The notes beneath the pieces were generated by a model. It did not search any database. It saw nothing but the letters and a program-made list of their open reading frames with translations, and was not told where the DNA came from. A stretch of 64,000 nt of DNA from Pseudomonas sp. S30 (GTDB lineage: Bacteria; Pseudomonadota; Gammaproteobacteria; Pseudomonadales; Pseudomonadaceae). The translations under genes and the position numbers were made by a program. The DNA lies in assembly GCF_016518545.1 (NCBI RefSeq), contig NZ_JACVTO010000016.1:62001-126000 (forward strand). The letters are read 5' to 3'. This document shows positions 8,129-16,852 of this stretch, piece by piece (within the stretch, counting starts at the first letter, position 1; each line of letters begins with the position of its first letter).

Positions 8129-9436
8129 ATGACTGCCATCGATACCGCCTGCACGCCCCGTTTGAGTCGGGGCGATCACCGTACCTTGGGTCTCGCGGCG
8201 CTGGGGGGCGCGCTGGAGATCTACGACTTCATCATCTTCGTGTTCTTCGCCCTGACCCTGAGCCAGCTGTTCTTTCCGCCACAGATGCCCGAATGGCTGC
8301 GCCTGTTGCAGAGCTTCGGGATCTTCGTCACCGGGTATCTGGCGCGACCGCTTGGCGGCCTGCTGATGGCGCACTTCGCCGACCACCTGGGACGCAAACG
8401 GGTGTTCAGCCTGAGCATCCTGATGATGGCCTTGCCATGCCTGCTGATCGGCGTGATGCCGACCTACGCCGACATCGGCTATGCCGCACCGCTGGTGCTG
8501 CTGGCCCTGAGGATCCTGCAAGGCGCAGCGGTCGGGGGCGAGGTGCCCAGCGCCTGGACCTTCGTCGCCGAACATGCGCCGCCTGGCCGGCGTGGCTATG
8601 CGCTGGGCTTCCTGCAGGCCGGGCTGACCTTCGGCTATCTGCTCGGCGCGCTGGTCGCCACGCTGCTGGCGCGGCTCTACACGCCACAGGAAATCCTCGA
8701 GTTCGCCTGGCGCTACCCCTTCGTGCTCGGCGGCGTGTTCGGGGTGATGGGCGTCTGGTTGCGCCGCTGGCTGAGCGAAACGCCGGTGTTCCTGGCCATG
8801 CGCGAACGCCAGGCGCGGCCGGTGGCCTTTCCCTTGCGCACTGTGCTGACCGAGCATCGCGCGGCGTTACTGCCCGCAGCGCTGCTGACCTGCGTACTGA
8901 CCTCGGCGGTGGTGGTGCTGGTGGTGATCACCCCGACGGTGATGCAGCAGCGCTTCGGTCTGGATGCCGGGCACACCTTCGCCCTGAGCAGCGTGGGCAT
9001 CGTCTTTCTCAACATCGGCTGCGTGCTGGCGGGGCTGCTGGTCGACCGAATCGGTGCCTGGCGCGCCCTGACCCTCTACAGCCTGCTGCTGCCGCTGGGC
9101 ATCGGCACACTGTATGCCGGCCTGGTCGGGCAGTGGGGCTCGATCTGGGCCGCCTATGCCCTGGCGGGCTTGAGTTGCGGGGTGGTCGGTGTGGTGCCGT
9201 CAGTGATGGTGGGGCTGTTCCCGGCGTCGATTCGCGTGTCGGGCATCTCGTTCACCTATAACCTGACCTACGCGCTGTGGGCCAGTGTCACGCCGCTGTT
9301 GCTGATCGCGCTGATGCCCTGGAGCCCGTGGGTGTGCCTGGGGTTCTGCCTGATCATGGGCGCCGTGGGCGCCATGACCGGTGCCGTCTATGGCCAGCGG
9401 GCCCCTCTGCGTGTCGAGGAGCCGGCGGGGTGCTGA
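8129..9436 (+). CDS. MFS transporter, MHS (metabolite:H+ symporter) family
   Basis: 435 aa with twelve predicted helices. The signature loop between helices 2 and 3 is ARPLGGLLMAHFADHLGRKRV, and LRILQGAAVGGEVPSAWTFVAEHAP matches the MHS helix-4/5 motif typical of proline/betaine, citrate and shikimate carriers. GALEIYDFIIFVFFA at the N-terminus is also usual for the group. The substrate cannot be read from sequence. It starts 60 bases after the sigma factor stop in the same direction, so co-transcription is possible, but nothing ties its function to iron. Confidence 0.85.
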   Translation: MTAIDTACTPRLSRGDHRTLGLAALGGALEIYDFIIFVFFALTLSQLFFPPQMPEWLRLLQSFGIFVTGYLARPLGGLLMAHFADHLGRKRVFSLSILMMALPCLLIGVMPTYADIGYAAPLVLLALRILQGAAVGGEVPSAWTFVAEHAPPGRRGYALGFLQAGLTFGYLLGALVATLLARLYTPQEILEFAWRYPFVLGGVFGVMGVWLRRWLSETPVFLAMRERQARPVAFPLRTVLTEHRAALLPAALLTCVLTSAVVVLVVITPTVMQQRFGLDAGHTFALSSVGIVFLNIGCVLAGLLVDRIGAWRALTLYSLLLPLGIGTLYAGLVGQWGSIWAAYALAGLSCGVVGVVPSVMVGLFPASIRVSGISFTYNLTYALWASVTPLLLIALMPWSPWVCLGFCLIMGAVGAMTGAVYGQRAPLRVEEPAGC

Positions 9437-9453
9437 GCGGGCGCGAATGAGCG

Positions 9454-11394
9454 TCAGGACTTGAAGCGTCCCACCAGCCCGTTCAGCTCTTCGGACAGTT
9501 GCGACAGCCGCCCGGAGTCCGACTGCGCCGAACTGGCCAGGCCCTCGACCAGCCGCGCCTCGTCGTAGATCTGTTGAATGTGCCGGTTGATCTCCTCGGC
9601 CACGCTGTGCTGTTCCTCTGCGGCGGCGGAGATCTGCAGGTTCTGGTCGCGGATCTCGTTCACCGACAGCTGGATGCCCTCGAAACTGTCGCGAGCGCTT
9701 TCGATGGACGACACGCTGGCGCGTGACAGGTCCAGGCAGCTTTCCATCTTGTGCGAGACTTCCTGGGTCTTGTTGCCCAAGGCACTGAGCAATTGGTCGA
9801 TCTCGCCCGTGGAGTCGGCGGTGCGCTTGGCCAGCGCCCGCACCTCGTCGGCCACCACGGCAAAACCACGACCCTGATCGCCGGCACGCGCAGCCTCGAT
9901 CGCCGCGTTCAGGGCCAGCAGGTTGGTCTGCTCGGCGATCGCGCGGATGGTGCCGAGGATCTGGTTGATGTTGCGGCTGCCTTCCTCCAGCTCGAGCATG
10001 GCCTGGGACGATTCGCTCAGGCGCGTGCCGAGGCGGTTGACGTTGTCGGTGGTCTGCTCGATCTGCTGCTTGCCCTCGGCGACCCGACGATGGCCATTTT
10101 CAGCCGCGCCTGCGGCACTGCTGCACGAGCGCGCCACCTCGTTCGCCGTGGCGACCATCTGGTTGAACGCGGTCGATACCAGCTCCACCGCCTCGCGCTG
10201 GCGCCCGGCCGCCTGGTTCATGTTGCCGGCCAGCTGGCTGTTGGCGCGCGAAGCTTCATGCAGGTTGCCCGAGGCTGCGCCGATGTGCTGGATCAGTTGG
10301 CGAATCGCGGCGAGAAACTTGTTGAACCAGCCGGCCAGTTCGGCGGTTTCGTCCTTGCCCTGAATCACCAGGTCGTGGCGCAGGTCGCCTTCGCCCTCGG
10401 CGATCTGTTGCAGGCCCGTGCTCACCTGGCCGATGGGCTTGACGATCACGCGCGAAAACGCGGCTGCGATCAAGGCGAAAATCAGCGCGAGCACCGCCAC
10501 GATGATCGCGGTGAGGTAGGTCATGGAGGTCGCCGAGCCCATCACCTCCTTGTATTCGATCAGCCCTACGAAACGCCAGCCCAGGACCGGTGAGGTCCAG
10601 ATATTGGCCATGTAGCGCGTACCGTCGATCACCACCTCGGTGGAGCCTTGCTCGGTGGCCGCCAGCTTGGCATACGGCTCGCCGAGATCCTTGAGCTGCT
10701 TGAAGCCATGGCTGGCGTCGCGTGGATCGACCAGTACAGTGCCGTCCTCGATCAGCATCACGTAGCCGCTGTTGCCCAGCTTGATGCTCTTGATCAGCTC
10801 GGTGAGGTTTTTCAGCGACACGCTCACCACGAACACACCCTTGGGCGCGCCCGCGGCATCGCTTAGGGTGCGGGCGGTGCCGACCAGGGCCACGTCGTCC
10901 TTGTCATAATAGTAAGCGGTGGTGCGCACGGTCTTGCCGGGCGTGGCCATGGCCGCCTTGTACCAGGGGCGCGTGCGCGGGTCATAGCTGGCCAGCTTGG
11001 GATCGTCCGGCCACTTGGCATAGGTGCCGTCTTGCAGGCCGATGGAGATGATCGCCGCTGCCGGGTGGGTAGCACCATAGCGGGCGAACGCATCGATGAC
11101 TTGCTGGGCGGAAGCGGGCAGGGGGCGGCTGGCAGCGTCGGCTGCGGTGTAATCTTTCAGGCTGGTGACCGAGGCATAGATGGGGTCGGTCACCATCTGT
11201 TCGACGTTCTGCAGGGTGCCGTCGAAGAACTGTCGCATGTTTCCGTCGATCTGGCGTATCTCCCGGGTGCTGCCATCGAGGAACTGATCGATCGCCTCGT
11301 TGCGAATATTGATCACCGAAATCGCGCCTACCAGGGCGACCGGGATGAATGCCACCAGAACGAACGCAATCACCAGCTTGTTTTTTATCTTCAT
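9454..11394 (-). CDS. Methyl-accepting chemotaxis protein with double-Cache sensor
   Basis: 646 aa from ATG 11394 (MKIKNKLVIAFVLVAFIPVALVG, first helix). A periplasmic dCache domain spans about 35-280, the second helix about 288-310, then HAMP and a cytoplasmic signalling hairpin whose tip is IAEQTNLLALNAAIEAARAGDQGRGFAVVADEVR. The membrane-distal pocket has Y137, R142, W144 and Y145, the first half of the amino-acid-binding dCache motif, but the aspartate normally found in V-D-[IL]-S-L is serine here (S191). No CheR-docking pentapeptide is present at the C-terminus, which ends GLVGRFKS. A FliA-type promoter lies upstream. The ligand is unknown. Confidence 0.92.
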   Translation of the reverse strand: MKIKNKLVIAFVLVAFIPVALVGAISVINIRNEAIDQFLDGSTREIRQIDGNMRQFFDGTLQNVEQMVTDPIYASVTSLKDYTAADAASRPLPASAQQVIDAFARYGATHPAAAIISIGLQDGTYAKWPDDPKLASYDPRTRPWYKAAMATPGKTVRTTAYYYDKDDVALVGTARTLSDAAGAPKGVFVVSVSLKNLTELIKSIKLGNSGYVMLIEDGTVLVDPRDASHGFKQLKDLGEPYAKLAATEQGSTEVVIDGTRYMANIWTSPVLGWRFVGLIEYKEVMGSATSMTYLTAIIVAVLALIFALIAAAFSRVIVKPIGQVSTGLQQIAEGEGDLRHDLVIQGKDETAELAGWFNKFLAAIRQLIQHIGAASGNLHEASRANSQLAGNMNQAAGRQREAVELVSTAFNQMVATANEVARSCSSAAGAAENGHRRVAEGKQQIEQTTDNVNRLGTRLSESSQAMLELEEGSRNINQILGTIRAIAEQTNLLALNAAIEAARAGDQGRGFAVVADEVRALAKRTADSTGEIDQLLSALGNKTQEVSHKMESCLDLSRASVSSIESARDSFEGIQLSVNEIRDQNLQISAAAEEQHSVAEEINRHIQQIYDEARLVEGLASSAQSDSGRLSQLSEELNGLVGRFKS

Positions 11395-11469
11395 CGGGAC
11401 GAACCATTCGTGGGGAATAACACGCAAGGAGCAGCCTGCACGCAGACATGGCCAAATGCTATTTACCCT

Positions 11470-11497
11470 GTTTCGGCGCGTACCTGCCAAAGCTTTA
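11470..11497 (-). promoter_or_regulatory. Candidate FliA (sigma-28) promoter of the chemoreceptor
   Basis: Minus strand TAAAGCTT (11497-11490), 12 bases, then GCCGAAAC (11477-11470), compared with the consensus TAAAGTTT-N11-GCCGATAA. It has one mismatch in the first element, two in the second and one extra spacer base. It lies 76 bases before the chemoreceptor start. Confidence 0.5.
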
Positions 11498-11562
11498 GCG
11501 CAGGACAGGCGCCACTACGGTCGTCAAGCGGCAACCGACAGTTTTCACCCGGCGCAGAAACG

Positions 11563-11585
11563 AAAAACCCGGCGCAAGCGCCGGG
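11563..11585 (-). terminator. Rho-independent terminator of the 57-aa gene
   Basis: Stem CCCGGCG with loop CTTG and CGCCGGG, followed on the minus strand by TTTTT (11567-11563). It sits about 20 bases past the stop of the small gene at 11605 and separates it from the chemoreceptor downstream. Confidence 0.8.
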
Positions 11586-11604
11586 CATAATGGATTCGTT
11601 GGCA

Positions 11605-11778
11605 TCAAGCCTGGTGGATCTTTTCGTCTCGGGTTTCTTCGAGTTCCTTGCAGGCCTTCTGGATCATCTGCTCGGTAATCGGAATTTCGCGACCCTGGGC
11701 GTCGATGATCGAGCCGCACGCCTGGTGTTGAGCGTAGTGGGGGGTGTTCGCGTTGCTGCTGCCATGTTGCAAGCTCAT
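11605..11778 (-). CDS. Small conserved Pseudomonas protein (57 aa)
   Basis: 57 aa: an N-terminal polar segment, then ACGSIIDAQGREIPITEQMIQKACKELE, which I recognise as the conserved core of a small Pseudomonas protein family annotated after PA1571. The start has a strong AGGAGACAGGAA ribosome site, and the gene has its own terminator. There is no signal peptide or membrane helix, and the function is unknown. It is too short to stand out by length alone, but the ribosome site, terminator and recognisable core make it a real gene. Confidence 0.8.
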   Translation of the reverse strand: MSLQHGSSNANTPHYAQHQACGSIIDAQGREIPITEQMIQKACKELEETRDEKIHQA

Positions 11779-12003
11779 TTCCTGTCTCCTCTTCAGGTTG
11801 CAAGCTCAAGGTAAACACTCGCCGTGACTGCCCTGTGACAGTTCCTTTGGAATCACGACAGGTACAGTGCACCAGAAAGTGCAACAAAGCTCCAGCGCCG
11901 CTTAGACCGATAGGCGATAGGCACTGGGCATACCTGAATGCGAGTGCGGCGCAGGCATGAGAGTTCCGCGGACTTCGATGAGTGGCCGGATCTCTGGGCA
12001 GAC

Positions 12004-12033
12004 GAAAAAAAACCCGCGCTGGGCGGGTTTTTT
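12004..12033. terminator. Bidirectional terminator downstream of tRNA-Pro
   Basis: A-rich tract, arm AAACCCGC, loop, arm GCGGGTTT, then a T tract, usable in both directions. It lies immediately downstream of tRNA-Pro on the minus strand. Confidence 0.85.
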
Positions 12034-12041
12034 CAATAAGC

Positions 12042-12118
12042 TGGTCGGAGAGACAGGATTCGAACCTGCGGCCTTCTCGTCCCGAACGAGACGCGCTACC
12101 TGGCTGCGCTACACTCCG
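12042..12118 (-). tRNA. tRNA-Pro (anticodon CGG)
   Basis: 77-nt cloverleaf on the minus strand, with encoded CCA. The anticodon arm is CTCGT-TCGGGA-type with the loop centred on CGG, and GGTTCGAATCC forms the T arm. The acceptor is CGGAGTG pairing with CTCTCCG, with one T-T mismatch. It reads proline CCG codons, common in this GC-rich genome. Confidence 0.95.
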
Positions 12119-12199
12119 ATGAGCGAAATCCTACTGCATCGTATTTTCGAGCGCAAGCCCTTGTTGTTAAAAGGGACATTGCTCGAAAATCGCTCCGCA

Positions 12200-12421
12200 T
12201 CACAGCTCCTTGACGGTGCGCACCTGATCCTTGTTGATGCGTGCTTTCTTGCCATCGAGCTGCTCGAATTCGTAGAACCCGGAGTCCTCGTCATACGAAG
12301 GTTTGTCCACGGCCTGGATCTCGCGACCGTCGTTCAGGGTGATGACGGTCGGCGAAGCGCAACCGGCGACGGTAGCCAGGCCCAGGGCGAGCAGGAAGGC
12401 GGGAATAGTCCGTTGGATCAT
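12200..12421 (-). CDS. YgdI/YgdR-type small lipoprotein
   Basis: 73 aa from ATG 12421 with GGAGATACACG before it. Signal MIQRTIPAFLLALGLATVAGC ends in a lipobox (VAGC). The mature part PTVITLNDGREIQAVDKPSYDEDSGFYEFEQLDGKKARINKDQVRTVKEL is the DUF903 SH3-like fold of YgdI/YgdR outer-membrane lipoproteins. Function is unknown. It is transcribed toward tRNA-Pro and diverges from moaB. Confidence 0.88.
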   Translation of the reverse strand: MIQRTIPAFLLALGLATVAGCASPTVITLNDGREIQAVDKPSYDEDSGFYEFEQLDGKKARINKDQVRTVKEL

Positions 12422-12585
12422 CGTGTATCTCCAGTTCGATGGTGCGGGATGTCCGTCAGACGCAACGCCTGCCTGCAAAGTTCCTCTCCACCTGCAGGGC
12501 ATGACACAAACACCGGCTATGCAGGTCGGGGCGAGTGCCGGCCTGTGTTATAACGCACGCTTTACCGACTGCGTGACGGATTCCC

Positions 12586-13125
12586 ATGAAAGCCAAGGCA
12601 GATACCCCGTTCGTTCCCCTGAATATCGCTGTGTTGACGGTCAGCGATACCCGCACGTTCGAAAACGACACGTCCGGTCAGGTCTTCGTCGACCGTCTCA
12701 GCGAAGCGGGCCATCGCCTGGCCGAGCGGGTGCTGCTCAAGGATGACCTGTACAAGATCCGCGCCCAGGTCGCCACCTGGATCGCCGACGACCAGGTGCA
12801 GGTGGTGCTGATCACCGGGGGTACCGGGTTCACCGGCCGCGACAGCACCCCCGAGGCGGTGGCTTGCCTGCTGGACAAGCAGGTCGATGGCTTCGGCGAG
12901 TTGTTCCGACAGATCTCGGTGCCTGACATCGGCACCTCCACCGTCCAGTCCCGGGCGCTGGCGGGCCTGGCCAATGGCACGCTGGTCTGTTGCCTGCCGG
13001 GCTCGACCAACGCCGTGCGCACCGGCTGGGACGGGATCCTCGCCGAGCAACTCGACGCCCGTCATCGCCCCTGCAATTTCGTCGCCCACCTGAAGCAGGC
13101 AGCGGCCTGTGACAGCCGTGGCTGA
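12586..13125 (+). CDS. moaB: MoaB, molybdopterin biosynthesis protein B
   Basis: 179 aa, the usual MoaB length. Start LNIAVLTVSDTRTFENDTSG and core VVLITGGTGFTGRDSTPEAV are the molybdopterin-binding MoaB/Mog fold; the STVQSRALAG and CCLPGSTNAVRTGWD segments complete the active-site loops. MoaB/Mog proteins adenylate molybdopterin before molybdate insertion. It overlaps moeA by 17 bases, so the two are one operon of the cofactor's final steps. Confidence 0.93.
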   Translation: MKAKADTPFVPLNIAVLTVSDTRTFENDTSGQVFVDRLSEAGHRLAERVLLKDDLYKIRAQVATWIADDQVQVVLITGGTGFTGRDSTPEAVACLLDKQVDGFGELFRQISVPDIGTSTVQSRALAGLANGTLVCCLPGSTNAVRTGWDGILAEQLDARHRPCNFVAHLKQAAACDSRG

Positions 13126-14335
13126 AAGCGCGGCGAGCCGGCCGCTGATGCCGGTGGAGCAGGCTCTGGAGCAACTGCTGGCGATGGCCGACTCGACGCC
13201 GATCCAGGACACCGAAACGGTCGTGCTGGCCGAAGCCCAGGGACGGGTGCTGGCCCAGGTGCTCGAAGCCAGCCTCGATCTGCCGCCCTGGCCCAACAGT
13301 GCCATGGACGGTTATGCCCTGCGCCTGGACGATCTGCAGGGTCAGCCGCTGGTGGTGAGTCAGCGGATTTTCGCCGGTCATGCGCCGGCGCCGCTGCAGG
13401 CAGGCACCTGCGCGCGCATTTTCACCGGCGCGCCGCTGCCCGAGGGGGCCGACTGCGTTGAAATGCAGGAAAACACCGAGGTGCTCGCCGATGGGTGCGT
13501 GCGTTTCCTGCAAGGGTTGATCGCCCAGCAGAACGTGCGTCCCCAGGGCCAGGAAACCCGCGCTGGCGAGCAGGTACTGGAAGCCGGCACGCGTCTGGGG
13601 CCGATCGAGCTGGGTCTGGCGGCCACCCTCGGCTACGGCGCACTGACGGTGCGCCGCCGTGCCCGGGTCGCGGTCCTGTCGACCGGCGACGAACTGGTCG
13701 AGCCGGGCCAGCCGCTCGGGCCAGGGCAGATCTACAACAGCAACCGCCAACTGCTGGTCAGCTGGTTGCAGCGTCTGGGCTGCGAGGTGGTGGATGCCGG
13801 CATCCTGGCCGACGACCTCGACCTGACCCGGCAGTGCCTGGAGAACCTCGGCGACGTCGACCTGATCCTGTCCACCGGCGGCGTCTCGGTCGGCGAAGCC
13901 GATTACCTGGGCATGGCCCTGCGCGAAGCGGGCGAACTGGCATTGTGGAAACTGGCGATCAAGCCCGGCAAGCCTCTGACTTTCGGCCACTGGCGCGGCG
14001 TACCGGTGATCGGCCTGCCGGGTAATCCGGCGTCCACACTGGTCACCTTCGCGCTGCTGGCACGTCCCTACCTGCTGCGCCGCCTGGGCGTGGCCGATGT
14101 CACGCCTCTGCAGTTCTCGATGCCGGCCGGTTTCGACTGGCCCAAGCCTGGCAACCGGCGCGAATACCTGCGCGCACGTATCGACCAGGGTCGGGTGATC
14201 CTCTATCCCAACCAGAGCTCTGGCGTGCTGCGCAGTGCCGCCTGGGCCGAGGGGCTGGTGGAGGTGCGCGAAGGTCGTACGGTGCAGTCCGGCGACGTGG
14301 TGCCCTTCATTCCCTTCAGCGAGCTGATGGGCTGA
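13109..14335 (+). CDS. moeA: MoeA, molybdopterin molybdenumtransferase
   Basis: 408 aa from GTG 13109, inside the end of moaB; a GTG at 13118 is an alternative start. Diagnostic segments are LPPWPNSAMDGYALR (domain I, about 54-68), FTGAPLPEGADCVEMQENTE (about 107-126), STGDELVEPGQ, and the MoaB-like domain with LSTGGVSVGEADYLG and IKPGKPLTFGHWRGVPVIGLPGNPAST. It inserts molybdate into adenylated molybdopterin. The C-terminal domain IV is complete. The genome may carry a second moeA elsewhere, as pseudomonads often do, but this copy looks functional. Confidence 0.94.
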   Translation: MTAVAESAASRPLMPVEQALEQLLAMADSTPIQDTETVVLAEAQGRVLAQVLEASLDLPPWPNSAMDGYALRLDDLQGQPLVVSQRIFAGHAPAPLQAGTCARIFTGAPLPEGADCVEMQENTEVLADGCVRFLQGLIAQQNVRPQGQETRAGEQVLEAGTRLGPIELGLAATLGYGALTVRRRARVAVLSTGDELVEPGQPLGPGQIYNSNRQLLVSWLQRLGCEVVDAGILADDLDLTRQCLENLGDVDLILSTGGVSVGEADYLGMALREAGELALWKLAIKPGKPLTFGHWRGVPVIGLPGNPASTLVTFALLARPYLLRRLGVADVTPLQFSMPAGFDWPKPGNRREYLRARIDQGRVILYPNQSSGVLRSAAWAEGLVEVREGRTVQSGDVVPFIPFSELMG

Positions 14336-14438
14336 TCCGGTCGCTGATGCGCAGTCGCAACAAATCCGCGTGCGCATGCAGCATTTGCCCTTCGCCGGTG
14401 GTCGAGATTGGATTGGCGTCTACCACGGAGTATTCGGG

Positions 14439-15326
14439 ATGCAAGGGCAAAAGGCGATGTTGGTCCTGCACGGCAAGCAGGCGCTGAACGAAGAGGTCCG
14501 CACCGCGGTGAATGCGGTGCGCAAGGCAGGGCGACACCTTGACGTGCGCCTGACCTGGGAGGCCGGCGACGCCCGTCGCCTGGTCGAGGAAGCCCTTGCA
14601 GCCGGCTATACGCAGATCGTTGCAGGCGGCGGGGACGGCACCTTGCGGGACATCGCCGAGGCCATGGCGCAGAGCCAGGGTGAGGCCAGCCTGGTGCTCA
14701 TGCCTTTGGGCACGGCCAACGATTTCGCCCGGGCTGCGGGCGTCCCCCTGGAGCCTGCCGCTGCCCTGGGTCTGCTCGAAGTACCCGCACGCTCGGTCGA
14801 CCTCGGCCGCGTAGGCGAGCAGATGTTCCTCAACATGGCCACCGGCGGCTTTGGTAGCCAGGTCACGGCCAACACCTCGGAAGACCTGAAGAAGGTCCTG
14901 GGCGGTGCGGCCTACCTGTTCACCGGGCTGTCGCGCTTCAGCGAGCTGCAGGTCGCCTCGGCCACCCTCGACGGACCGGATTTCCACTGGCAGGGCGAGC
15001 TGCTGGCACTGGCCGTCGGCAACGGGCGTCAAGCCGGTGGCGGTCATGTCCTGTGCCCGGAAGCGCTGGCCGACGACGGGCTGCTGGATGTCGCGATCCT
15101 GCCGGCGCCCCAGGCCATGGTCGGGGCGCTGCGCGATCTGCTCAGCGGTGAGGAGCTGTTCGTCCGGGCACGGCTGCCCTGGGTCGAGATCGGTCAGGCC
15201 GAAGGCCTGGCCATCAACCTGGACGGCGAGCCGCTGGAGGGCGACAGTCTGCGGTTCGAGGCGGTACCCAAGGCGCTGAAGGTGCACCTGCCAAGCGACT
15301 CTGCGCTGTTCAGTCATCCAGACTGA
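14439..15326 (+). CDS. yegS: YegS-type lipid kinase (DAGK catalytic domain)
   Basis: 295 aa from ATG 14439, preceded by GGAG at eight bases; an in-frame ATG at 14370 lacks a ribosome site. The ATP-binding signature VAGGGDGTLRDIAEAM lies near residue 62, and MPLGTANDFARAAGVP near 93; both match the YegS lipid kinases that phosphorylate phosphatidylglycerol-like lipids. It converges on the response regulator gene and the two coding regions overlap tail to tail by 17 bases. Confidence 0.92.
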   Translation: MQGQKAMLVLHGKQALNEEVRTAVNAVRKAGRHLDVRLTWEAGDARRLVEEALAAGYTQIVAGGGDGTLRDIAEAMAQSQGEASLVLMPLGTANDFARAAGVPLEPAAALGLLEVPARSVDLGRVGEQMFLNMATGGFGSQVTANTSEDLKKVLGGAAYLFTGLSRFSELQVASATLDGPDFHWQGELLALAVGNGRQAGGGHVLCPEALADDGLLDVAILPAPQAMVGALRDLLSGEELFVRARLPWVEIGQAEGLAINLDGEPLEGDSLRFEAVPKALKVHLPSDSALFSHPD

Positions 15327-15966
15327 TGATCTTTTCTCTCACCGCGAACAGCACCAGCCCCGCCACGTCGTAGATCTGCAGGCGCTTCATGATCTGCGAC
15401 CGGTGGGTTTCCACGGTCTTTATCGAAAGGCCCAGCCCTGAAGCGATTTCGCGCGTTGATTTGCCGCGCACGATCAAACGCAGGATTTCCAGTTGCCGCG
15501 TCGTCAGGCTGTGACGGTCGCAGACCGTCTCGCCGGAGTGCCGCGCCCGCAACAGCGCCTGGTTGATCACGGTGTGGGCGATGGCCGGGCTGAGGTAACG
15601 CTCACCGCACTCCAGCGCGGTCAAGGCATGCTCCAGTTCGCTGGCGCTGGTGTCCTTGAGCAGGTAGCCGTGGGCACCCTGTTCCAGCGCCCGCATGATC
15701 AGATCCGGCTCGGTGTGCATGGACAGAATCAGTACCTTGCACGCGCTGCCGCTGGCGCGCAGCTGCATCAGGGCGTCCAGGCCGCTGGTCGAGCGCATCG
15801 AAATGTCCAGCAGGACGATGTCCGGAGACAGCCGCCGAACCATGTCCAGCAGATGATGACCGTCATCGGCTTCGCCGACCACCTCGTAGCCGGGCAGGTC
15901 GCCCACCAGTGCACGCACACCCGCGCGGATCAGCGAGTGGTCGTCGATCAGCAGCAGCCTAGTCAT
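15310..15966 (-). CDS. NarL/LuxR-family response regulator
   Basis: 218 aa from ATG 15966, which overlaps the kinase stop as ATGACTAG. The receiver domain (1-120) has acidic DD at positions 8-9, phospho-acceptor D in DIVLLDISM near 54, and K in YLLKD near 104. The LuxR-type helix-turn-helix SLTTRQLEILRLIVRGKSTREIASGLGLSIKTVETHRSQIMKRL spans about 150-195. Partner of the histidine kinase directly upstream; targets are unknown. Confidence 0.93.
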   Translation of the reverse strand: MTRLLLIDDHSLIRAGVRALVGDLPGYEVVGEADDGHHLLDMVRRLSPDIVLLDISMRSTSGLDALMQLRASGSACKVLILSMHTEPDLIMRALEQGAHGYLLKDTSASELEHALTALECGERYLSPAIAHTVINQALLRARHSGETVCDRHSLTTRQLEILRLIVRGKSTREIASGLGLSIKTVETHRSQIMKRLQIYDVAGLVLFAVREKIISLDD

Positions 15967-16852
15967 GGCCGGATCCGGTCGCGGCACGTGGGTCGCGGCG
16001 AGGAGGCCAGGGCAGCACGGCCTCTATGCGGGTGCCATGGCCAGGCTGGCTGGTTACCCGCAGATGGCCCTGCAGCGCTGCGGCCCGCTCCTGCATACCG
16101 GCCATGCCGCGTTGTCCGATGGCCGCGGGGTCGTCCACCGGTACGAAGCCGACGCCATCGTCCTGGATGGTCACGCGCAATCCTTCGGCCGTGCGTGCCA
16201 GGTTCACCAGCAGATTGCGCGCCTTGGCGTGACGCAGCACGTTGGTGACCGCCTCCTGGGTGATGCGAAAGGCGGCCATGGCCATTTCGTCGCCAATGCC
16301 ACCCAGGCGCTGCCGGCATTCCAGGCTCCAGCCCACGCCGCTGTTGTCCAGGGTGCGCAGCAGGTGCGCACGCAAGCTCGCTTCCAGGCCCAGGCTGGTG
16401 AGCTGGCGAGGATTGAGCAGCGCCGATACGTCACGCACGCTGCTCAGTGTTTCATCCAGGGTGTCGCGCAGCGCTCGGCATCGCGACTGCAGCGCTTCGG
16501 GCGCGCGCCGTTGCAGCCCTTCCAGTTGCAGCCTGGCGGCGGTGAGCGATTGACCGATGTCGTCATGCAGTTCCCGACTCAGGCGCTGGCGCTCGGCCTC
16601 CTGCACTTGCAGCATGCGCTCGGCCAGTTCCTGGGGCCGCAGGTTGATGGTGCCGGGACGACGCCAGAGCTGCCAGCCAATGCCCAGCAGGCTCGCCAGT
16701 TGCAGCAGCAAGGCAGCGGCAGACACCGGCTGGGCGTTGGCATACAGCAGCAGGTTGCTGGTGAGCGAGGCTGCGCACAGCAGGCAGATCGCCGTTGGCG
16801 CCAGAGCCATGCGCGCACGGCCATGCCGGGAAATCTTCGAGCGTGAAAGCAT
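15959..16852 (-). CDS. NarX/DegS-type sensor histidine kinase
   Basis: 297 aa from ATG 16852 (MLSRSKISRHG); an ATG at 16894 would add 14 residues. Two N-terminal membrane helices (about 16-34 and 44-60) enclose almost no periplasmic loop, so the stimulus is probably sensed in or near the membrane. The HisKA_3 dimer domain has the phospho-histidine motif ERQRLSRELHDDIGQSLTAARL, and the ATPase has TNVLRHAKA and DDGVGF. Overlaps its response regulator by 8 bases, so the pair is translationally coupled. Confidence 0.92.
   Translation of the reverse strand: MLSRSKISRHGRARMALAPTAICLLCAASLTSNLLLYANAQPVSAAALLLQLASLLGIGWQLWRRPGTINLRPQELAERMLQVQEAERQRLSRELHDDIGQSLTAARLQLEGLQRRAPEALQSRCRALRDTLDETLSSVRDVSALLNPRQLTSLGLEASLRAHLLRTLDNSGVGWSLECRQRLGGIGDEMAMAAFRITQEAVTNVLRHAKARNLLVNLARTAEGLRVTIQDDGVGFVPVDDPAAIGQRGMAGMQERAAALQGHLRVTSQPGHGTRIEAVLPWPPRRDPRAATGSGHD

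Noticed and set aside
12305..12600. Possible riboswitch for molybdenum cofactor upstream of moaB
   Set aside because: I could not find the conserved Moco helix arrangement; the segment is largely occupied by the divergent lipoprotein gene.
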